Below are positions 55,691-64,000 of a stretch of DNA of 64,000 nt, piece after piece. Numbering within the stretch: position 1 is the stretch's first letter; each line of letters starts with the position of its first letter. A model generated the notes under the pieces. It made no database searches, was not told the origin of the DNA, and saw nothing but the letters and a program-made list of their open reading frames with translations. The translations under genes were made by a program, and so were the position numbers. This DNA comes from Isoetes taiwanensis (Eukaryota; Streptophyta; Lycopodiopsida; Isoetales; Isoetaceae): the NCBI GenBank assembly GCA_021234155.1, contig JAJEKV010000093.1, positions 620,001-684,000 on the forward strand. Reading direction: 5' to 3'.

Positions 55691-57453
55691 CAGAAATTTG
55701 ATCACACAAACATCACCTATAGGGAGTACATATTAAATACAAATGTGCCTTTGCTTTTCAACAATTGAGCTGTATCTTTTATGCTTCCCTAGTGAACTAT
55801 CAAAGACATCTTTTACGCTTCTCTTTTGAATCTAGTGTCAATCTAAAGAGAATTCTTAACCTTATCTTAAAATTGTATGCTCCAGTACTGAAAATCTAGC
55901 ATGGACAGCATTGCAAGTCGTGTGTTATTTTTGCAATTCATGCCTGTTCCATAATAGAAATGGCAACAACTTACATCCAATGCTATGGATTAGCAACATC
56001 ACATTCATTTTCTATCCAATGCAATGGATTAGCAGCATCGCATTCATCTACTATCATCGGACATGTTAACTAGAATTGAAGAAGCCTAGGATTCCAAATA
56101 CAGGTCACGCAACATATGAAATATAGCTATAAAAGTTAATATGGAGAAAATAGCTAGCTTAAAGCCATGTTCAATGTCCTACAATCAATGTTATATTTCA
56201 TGTATATTTATCCTATGCTACCTACTAAATCCTACTTCAAGTCATTAAAAAATGTAAGACATGTTCTCCTTTCTTATTGTCAACCTCATGATCCACATAG
56301 CTTTTTAAAAGACAAACTAGAAAGCATAAACCAACCTGAAGATATAGACAGAAAGAAGAGCAGACCATACCAAATATCAAGAAACTCCACTCTATCCATG
56401 GATTTATCAAGGGCTGCTCCACTTAGCTGCATGTCAGAGAGCTGTCTTATTTCTGTTCTTATTGTACTGAGGGTCTTTGGGATGAATCTATGAACAACGC
56501 TTGTGTCGATAGGTATGCAAGTCTGATCGACCTCTTTAGCCGATGCAGTCAGCAGTGGCTAGGTACTGAATTCTGGTTGCACAAAACTAAAATTTGTGGT
56601 TGAAGAAAATTGCCATGTTACCTTGCTGGCGAGAGCGTTGTGGAAGGTATCTACTATCAGAAGGGCCCAAAATCAATTGTATGATATGAGTTGTGCAAAA
56701 ATAATCCAAAGGGTTTAGTGTTCTCCATACAGATTTGTGCCATCAGAGTTCCATTTGAGCAAAAAAAACGTGGTAAGGACAAGGGAAATAGCTTCATATT
56801 AGATCCGGCTGATGATGCAAAAATACTTGATAACTTACCAGATGTCTCATCTGATGACGAATGACAATTTGTAATTCCATTTTTAAGGTATAGCAATTCT
56901 TCTAAGTACACCAATTTTTTTAACTATATTTCTCTAACTTCATTCTAAGTGTGGTGCCAATATGGTGCATGTGAGAACATGGTGCATCTTGTGATGCAAA
57001 CTGTGTTGGATTCTTAATTGCATGTGGTACCAACATGGTGCACAGGATGCCAATATGATGCATATGACGACAACATGATGCAATCAGTCAGTTCAAAGTG
57101 TAATTCCCTCTTTACTCAAACCAGCAAAGTCTGCAATGTACTCAACTACAAGATTCAAAACAGAACCTCTAGATCACTTAAGGTTATCAGTCTATATGGT
57201 TTAATTCCAAAAAAATAATTCAATTACTTCGAATCACAATACCTTTTCCATTTCTAGAAAAAATTGCCATGAGATAAATGAATATTATCTTCTGGGATTC
57301 AAAGTTTTTGGTGGTATCTTTATGCAAATGGAAAGTAGTTGGATTAATATGGTGTTCAATCCTTGCTCAAGTCAAAGCTATAATCTATAAGGTATTCGAG
57401 TTTGAATTTGAGCAAAAAATAGATCAATAGAAGTCAACTCTATCACAGACAGA
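55691..57453. other. No gene seen; short tandem repeats
   Basis: 'tccaatgc.atggattagca.catc.cattcat' is tandemly repeated twice near 55977-56050, and 'atggtgca' / 'atgatgca' motifs recur six or more times at 56960-57080. No recognised coding sequence. Confidence 0.4.
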
Positions 57454-57885
57454 TTGTTAATTTCGAGAACTCCGGATCACTTCTTTGATCTCTATCTTGA
57501 GTTCATTATCATCTGTTTTGCCCTTCTTTTTCTTTCTTTTCTCAACTCCTTTGTTTTTTGCTCTGTTGTTGCTTCCACCTGCGCACTTATTTCAAGAATA
57601 ATGCCAACTTCTTCGAAGTTGAAACCTAAAGGTTTTCCATTTCGTCACAATTTTTGTGCTTTGTTGGAAGCTAATCAGTCTGATCTTCTATCATTGCTCC
57701 AAGATATTGATAAGAAACCTTCCACCTCTAACTCATTTAGAGATTTCTTTGATTTTAGCCTCACTAAAGCATCCATGGATCCTTCTTCTGATCTGGTCCC
57801 CATTTGGTATAATTTCTCAAAGCAAGGATCCTTGATTTTCTTCCTGAGCTATTACCAGAATTTCCTTACCTTATGGAGTTCCTAA
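57454..57885 (+). other. Unidentified 143-codon open frame
   Basis: The frame starts with a hydrophobic stretch (FIIICFALLFLSFLNSF) and continues MPTSSKLKPKGFPFRHNFCALLEANQ. It has no recognised domain. The inner ATG at 57601 could start a Gag-like or unknown protein. It is in a transposon-rich context, so it may not be a host gene. Confidence 0.25.
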
Positions 57886-58049
57886 ACCCACTGAAGAAGT
57901 TAGAGATGATATGAGAATGACCAGTTCTTTGTGGGCCCGAAGCTTCACGTTTGCATAGGGTGCATTAAGCACAATTTCATTATTTTTGGACAATACCTGA
58001 ATTTATGGACTTTTTCTAGAAATCTTGCTTCGATGACAGTTTTCATACA

Positions 58050-59042
58050 CTAACAGACATCCCCAATGAGTGCTGCATATACTTCACTAACAAGCACTAG
58101 AATCTTGACAGTGTTGGATAGCTTCTTCTTATTGGAAGAAGCCCAAGCATAATTGAGAGTCTCTATCTCAATGCGATCACCAACAGTCGTTAGCCTCCAT
58201 CTCTTCTTCGAACAATTGACATAATTGGATGGGTACACTTGGTTCCTCACAGGGACAGGCTCCCAACAAGTCACTTGTATAGTCGCAGAGTTCTTTTTTT
58301 TATCATCCATTTAGGGCTCTTCAGTAGCATACCCTGCCCATGTCAAATACAAGTTATCATCAGGACGTGCCACTATAAACATAACCTCTTTATATTTGAA
58401 TAGACTGAATTCCGCTATACATTTATCTGTCCACGGACCAATGTTCCTTGCGGTGATGGCTTGATGCTTTGTGGTACATGAAGGGCCATTCTCAAACTCC
58501 AAAACTAGAGGCCCAATGTGCCCTGCCAACCTCTCATCATCATCATCAGAGATGTGTACATGTTTATTGAAAGATATAAAAGATATGAAATCACATACCT
58601 ATTTACATTTTTCGTCCGGTTGCAAGAGAAATTTCTTTGTAAGACCTTCATGGATGGCTCGATCAAATAGACCTTCATGTTCTTACAACGAGTCCACCTA
58701 GAGTATCTGAGAGAATATATAGTGCGACCTTCGATGAAAGTGCCTTCTTGTCGAAAAATCAAGAGTTTCAGTGCGAGATGGCACATACAACTTTGGCATT
58801 ATAGTAGTCCATACATAATGAAATAGTCCAAATATGAAAGTCCCACCAACCATCCCTTCAAACAAAAAAAAAATAGTCCAAATATGAAAGTTGAGATTGC
58901 TAGGCAGATAGAACCCTTGGGTATTGAACACACCAATAGTGTTCAATCCTAGAAATTGGTCGAGAGGCGCAACATCCCTGGCCTCAGTATAAACATACGA
59001 GACTATTCCGAAGATATTGTGATGCGTGTTTGCGGATATCAT
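58050..59042 (-). other. Unidentified series of minus-strand frames
   Basis: Successive frames read like one protein with few interruptions: 59042-58698 (LDQFLGLNTIGVFNTQGFYLPSN), 58786-58505 (IFRQEGTFIEGRTIYSLRYS), 58529-58311 (GPLVLEFENGPSC, CIAEFSLFKYKEVMFIVARPDDN) and 58310-58050 (TIQVTCWEPVPVRNQVY). 'kaaaatagtccaaatatgaaagt' occurs twice (58824, 58871). The family is not recognised; it could be a decayed transposon-linked ORF. Confidence 0.3.
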
Positions 59043-59324
59043 ATTCTAATTATTTAAGGTATACGGTTAATGGTGTTGCCCCGTTACATCTTCCATCTGC
59101 CTTATCTGATACACAACATCATGGTTCCAGAGTCTTTAGGCTCCCCTAGAGTATCTGCACCCTTCATGGGCAAGAAACCCTTTGGCAACTAGACATCCAC
59201 CTTTGAATGCCAGGAACCCTTCGGTTATGGATCTTCAATCCTAGAAACTGGTCACACACGGCAAAAGATATATCATTACAAATTGGGGGGCCGCCTCGTT
59301 TCAAAACTTAGTGAAAATGTCTTT

Positions 59325-59511
<187 letters not shown>

Positions 59512-59519
59512 TGACTCTC

Positions 59520-60836
59520 ATTAATCAGGCCAAATTGGGATTTGGTGCGCCTCAAATTGGGCACCTTGAGGGCAAAAGAAAAATTCTTCTTTTTCTTTTC
59601 TTGGCCCTCAAATTGGATGCCCAATTTTGGGCCGTCGAAATTGGGCGTCCGCCCAATTTGAGGGCCTTTTTTTTTATTATTACTTTTGCCCTTAAATTGG
59701 GCGCCCGCCCAATTTGGGCCTACAAAATTGAGTGCTCGCCTTATTTGGGCTGTCCAAGTTGGCCGCCCCCCCTATTTCAGTGCATAAGATTCAGCCTTAT
59801 ATGTGCACAAAATTGGGCATTGATTTTGTTGCACGAGATTTGGTCTTTGTCTTGTCGCCACCGCACATCCTTAATTCAAACCCTACCACAACTAGCTATG
59901 TGATTTCAAATAAAAGCTCGTACCTCTTCTTGAAGCCTAAGGTGTGTCTCATCATCTCGTCATGAATGTGGCAATACATAATGCAACTCTCAGCTAAGAG
60001 TACTAACCAAAGGAGATCAACACACCATTAAACAGTTAAATTACAATAAAAACTACTCTAGAATAGCAATAAGATTACACAACGGAAGAAAACTACAAAA
60101 GTAGTAACGCATATTACACTAGCACATGTTATGTGCGCGAAAAAAAAGACAAAATCTATTTTGCAAAGCGGCTAGTCAAGAGCGGCAATGATGGATGGCA
60201 AGATGGGAGAACATAGAATAAGTAGTAAGAGCTTTTGGCAAATTTGAAGGGGGATTCAAATTTGAATTTTGAATTTCAATACCACACGGCGTGGCAAATT
60301 TATTTTGAATTTTAAATAGTCATTTAAAAGGGGGTTTATTTTGTGACGCATTATGGGCCCACCAAATATGCCCAGGATCTTTCCTTATGATGCCACATGC
60401 CATCCTGCGTGCAACCTTTGTCCATGTGCTTTTCAAATATTAGGACATTATTTTAGAGCTACAAGGTGATTGTTTCCTCCATTGGGTGTGCTCGTCCAGA
60501 AAGGTGCCCATCTTTTAGAAGACTTTTTAAAGCATTTTTTCATGTCCAAGACCGTGAAAGGTTAGCGCATCTCATTTTTATTGCTTTTATTCTTTTTATA
60601 TAGTTTTGTCTTCCCTGCATGCTCTATATGCGCACGTCAAATGTTGTTCCCTCACTTTTTGACATGGATGACCCTTCCTTTTCTTGCTTTTGGTGGGCAT
60701 ACATATCCTTGCTTTTCTCTTATCTTGCTTTTGGACATGCATGTTGCCCATCAGCAGAGAACACTTGCTAACATAGAGCCCCTCCAAGCACTCAAAACAA
60801 GCATTCCAACGAGCAACCTACACTGCCACCCTTGAG
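59520..60836. repeat. Scattered AAATTGGGCG/CGCCCAATTT palindromes
   Basis: The 22-bp near-palindrome AAATTGGGCG-nC-CGCCCAATTT occurs at 59638-59659 and 59694-59715, with half-sites near 59555, 59609 and 59815. The same motif heads each unit of the array at 60837-61760. The remainder (59820-60836) shows no gene. Confidence 0.75.
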
Positions 60837-61560
60837 CCCCCCTCAAATTGGGCGCCCGTCCAATTTGAGCCCAATTTACGAGCCCATTTCTATAAATAGT
60901 ATGCTTGATTAGTGCCTTTATCAAAGCCCTCTGAACAAGCTTTCCAACGAGATAAGAATGCCAAAATTGGAGTTTGGATGCATAAATTATGTCAAAAAAG
61001 GTATTTTGCCACCCCAAAGCCCCCAAATTGGGTGCCCGTCCAATTTGAGCCCAATTCTGAGCCCATTTCTATAAACAAGATGTTTGATTGCTACCTCTAT
61101 CAAAGCTATCTGAACAAGCTTTCGAACGAGATAAAAAACGCCAAAATTCGAGTTTGGATGCACAAAATATATCAAAAAATGTATTTTACCACCCTGGGGC
61201 CTCCCAAATTGGGCTCCCGTCCAATTTGAGCGAAATTTGGAGCCCATTTATATAAATATTATGTTTGACTAGTCCTTATTAAAGCTCTCTGAACGCGCTT
61301 TCCAAAGAGCTAAAGAACGTCAAAAATGGAGTCTGGATGCAAAAGTTATGCCAAAAAATCTATTATGCCACCTGAGAACCCCTTAAATTGGGAGCCCTTT
61401 GAGCCAAATTTGGGGACTATTTGTGGAAATATGATGCCCGATTAGATATCTTTATCAAAGCTCTCTGAACAAGCTTTCCAAGGAGCTAAAGAACATCGAA
61501 AAGGGAGTCCAAAGTTAAAAGTTATACCGAAAAGCCTATTCTATCAGCCTGGAACCTTGG
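60837..61560 (+). repeat. About 180-bp satellite-like array, 4 units
   Basis: Units begin at the palindrome 'caaattgggcgcccgtccaa' at 60844, 61024, 61205 and (variant) 61384, giving periods of 180, 181 and 179 bp. Each carries 'atcaaagc.ctctgaaca.gc', 'tttcca.cgag.taa', and 'ccaaaa.tggagt.tggatg'. The units diverge by roughly a tenth to a fifth, by eye. Confidence 0.9.
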
Positions 61561-61785
61561 GCACCCGCCCATTTAAGGGGTTCCAGGGTGGCAGAATAGA
61601 ACTTTTGGCATAACTTTTGCATTCGGAATCCATTTTCTATGTTCTTTAGTTCGTTAGAAAGCTTGCTCAGAGGGCTTTGATAAACATAATAATTAAGCAT
61701 AATATTCATACAAATGGGCTCCAAATTTGGCTCAAATTTGGCCGCCTAGTGTGCAAGGCAACACTATCCAGGGCAAATTGGGCGC
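61560..61785 (-). repeat. Inverted unit of the 180-bp array
   Basis: Reading the minus strand recovers the same unit: 'gccaaatttggagcccattt', 'atcaaagccctctgagcaag', 'tttctaacgaactaaagaac', 'atgcaaaagttatgccaaaa'. It meets the last direct unit head to head near 61560, so the array ends in an inversion. Confidence 0.82.
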
Positions 61786-64000
61786 CCGCCCAGTTGGCCC
61801 TTTGGCCCTTGGGACATAATCTTTTGTTCTAACCGAACTTTTATTGCTGTGCAGAATCAATGGCTATGAGAGTCTTGACAAATCGAGAAGTCGGCTCCAG
61901 ATGAGGTAGAAGAAGAGGGAAATAAGTCACTAAGCTCCCAAGAATTCATGGAGAGGATGGAAGGATTGAAAGATGCTGCCCCAACAAGCTCAAGCACAGA
62001 TTGGAGAACCTAAAAAAAGTCTGCCAGACGAAGAGCAACCTGACTCTTGAGAATTATGTGATTATCTATTCGACTATTTTGGCATATAAGTAACTCCAAA
62101 CTGGGTGCCTACCCAATTTCAGGATGCTTTACTATACATTTAATCATAATGCTATATGCTCCATATGTTTTGTAAATGATATCTAATGAATTAAATTTAG
62201 ATGTTTGTCTCGCATCTTATGTTATTATATCCATTTATGTTGTACTATACACTCTATATTCTACACACTTATGAGCATTTGAGATATATATGGACTTAGA
62301 TAAAGTCCATATATAATGAAACCGTGCTTCATTGAAGCCTGCAAAGGATATGATAAGATGAGGTTAAATATGAATGAAAGTAGGTTTGAAGAAATGCTGG
62401 TAAGAGATGACAACATCAGTGTATTTATATATGAATCACTTTTCAGTCATTGAAATGATCACAGATGAAGTGGTCTGTAAAACTAGAGAGCGGATTTAGG
62501 CATCAATAATTACCAGGGAGATTTGCAAATGAATTATATGTTCCAATTCATCAATACAAACCACCATTTGTTCATCGAGAGACAGTTTGGCAGATACTGG
62601 GAACTATGCTATAAAGAGAATTCTAGCAGATGCATATGGTAACTTGTTTTTACTAGTGGCAAAAACCGATTATCTCTGGTTGATCTTTAAAAACATGTAG
62701 GTTTGAGATTCCTATTTCTGGAGTACAACGGATAACTATATCAATAATTATAACCTTCTACTGGCTGCCCACTGTTGACTCTAACCCTGCTGAAATTCCT
62801 ACCATTGATACTTATTCTGATGGACCAATTGAGCCAATTGCCTCCTTCTAGTACATGTACATGGATTTGGGAGCAAATTTTTTGCATGAAGACAAGGAGT
62901 CATGTGCTGATGACTATATATATTTTGCTGCTGATGCCTTCCTAAATGACAACTTGTCTCTCTGTATTATCTATATTTTCTTAATGAATGAATCCTTCGA
63001 GTTGGCCAATGTTTGGATTTCCAAGTGTTGAAATTTTTTCCACTAATACAATTCTTCATTAGCATTTCTAAGGATTTATTTATTCCTTTAACACTTCAAT
63101 CTTGCAATTCAGATGCTTTCAACTAAGAGATTTGAACTCCACCAGAGTCATACACTTCTGGTCATCAGCTAGTGAATGTGTTATGATTTCATTACAATAA
63201 TTTGTTCAGAATACAAATTTGAACAATGTATATGCATTACAATCATGTATGATTTCATAATCAACACTTCACTCCTGTAGTATATGGTGTGTTATAAGGT
63301 TCAACCAGCCATCCTCATTCCCCCTGCTAGTCAATTTTAAAACTTCAGTCAAGAAGACACTAATCATGGACAACTCAGAATAAAAAACATCAACCACCTC
63401 CAACATAAATAGAAAGATCAGCATGTTTTGTTAAAGCTTGAGTGTGGTAGTACTGATGTAACTTACCTGGTCTTCTATAATGTCTACTCCATTGTGTAGG
63501 TCTCCCAAAAAACTTGCTTACAAAGAACACACAGTTGGCCCGCACGAGTATCCATCCACCTGTATTGGCCTTCTATAGATTTTCTTTACTTCTAGTTGGT
63601 TGTCAACGTTTAGGTATTTTTTGAAGACCCTTCACAAACTTGCAGGTCAGGTTGTGGAATTATGATGCTATTGTTTCTTCTTTTAGAGTTGTCCTCAAGA
63701 GAGGAGCAATATCTAGAGGCTTTGTAGTTACTATGGAAGTATGTCAAGGGAGAAGTCTCCATATAAGCAATGAGAGCAACTCTTGATGATGTTGAGATAT
63801 GGATTAGTGAATAAGTTGGCATTGGATACTGATTCTATTGCAGTAATGCTTCACCAAATCTATGATCGACCCATGAATACATAGGTTATATTTTAGAAGG
63901 GAAAACTGTAAGGGATCTGGCCACTTGATGGGGTAGTATATGTATGCGTATGATGGGTGCATGAAGAGCATAAAGGCAAAGATTTTGCCTTCTTTGAGGT
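61786..64000. other. No gene recognised
   Basis: AT-rich sequence to the window edge. Short protein-like frames occur (plus strand near 62850-63000; minus 63822-63610) without recognised domains. Confidence 0.35.

Overview
The window reads as nuclear DNA of a land plant. Coding exons are split by GT-AG introns, two genes encode plastid-type proteins, and most of the rest is decayed retrotransposon, MITE and tandem-repeat sequence. A nucleus-encoded MurF (plastid peptidoglycan ligase), long repeat-filled intergenic stretches and LINEs with non-poly(A) tails fit a seed-free vascular plant such as a fern, or a gymnosperm, better than a typical angiosperm. That placement is inference.

Three genes can be followed exon by exon. 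(1) 2359-4473, minus strand: plastid 3-ketoacyl-ACP synthase III, 8 exons, about 400 aa, with the Cys-His-Asn triad intact. (2) 17155-18799, plus strand: MurF, 2 exons, about 521 aa. (3) 35385-46049, plus strand: a giant coiled-coil, tail-anchored protein of the TNO1 / At4g31570-like golgin group, 8 exons, about 3019 aa, but with a 4-base frame disruption near 41183 in its 6.8-kb exon.

The broken genes are an LRR-III receptor-like kinase pseudogene (31537-34258, minus) whose kinase exon is split by a LINE with a clean target-site duplication, and fragments of a BCAS3-domain (ATG18f/g/h-like) gene (14990-15790, minus).

Mobile DNA, left to right: a LINE 3' end at 863-1120; a GC-rich, nearly full-length but decayed LINE of the same family on the minus strand (7281 to about 12600) carrying a 322-bp MITE; a 413-bp long-TIR MITE (13535-13947); a 1.24-kb tandem duplication (20768-23247); an L1-type LINE remnant (about 23560-24650); a Ty1/copia element with both LTRs and a TGCTT target-site duplication (24932-29958), itself hit by a second copy of the 322-bp MITE; a 5'-truncated LINE (32257-33081); another LINE 3' end (55562-55690); a long (GA)n tract; and an approximately 180-bp satellite-like array (60837-61760) ending in an inverted unit.

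The most informative observations are the 4-bp-TSD MITE family, for which the disrupted copia motif fixes the ends exactly; the LINE family whose copies share a 3' end but carry different microsatellite tails; the LINE-disrupted kinase; the frameshift in the giant golgin-like gene; and the plant MurF gene. No RNA genes, CRISPR arrays or prokaryotic operons were seen.
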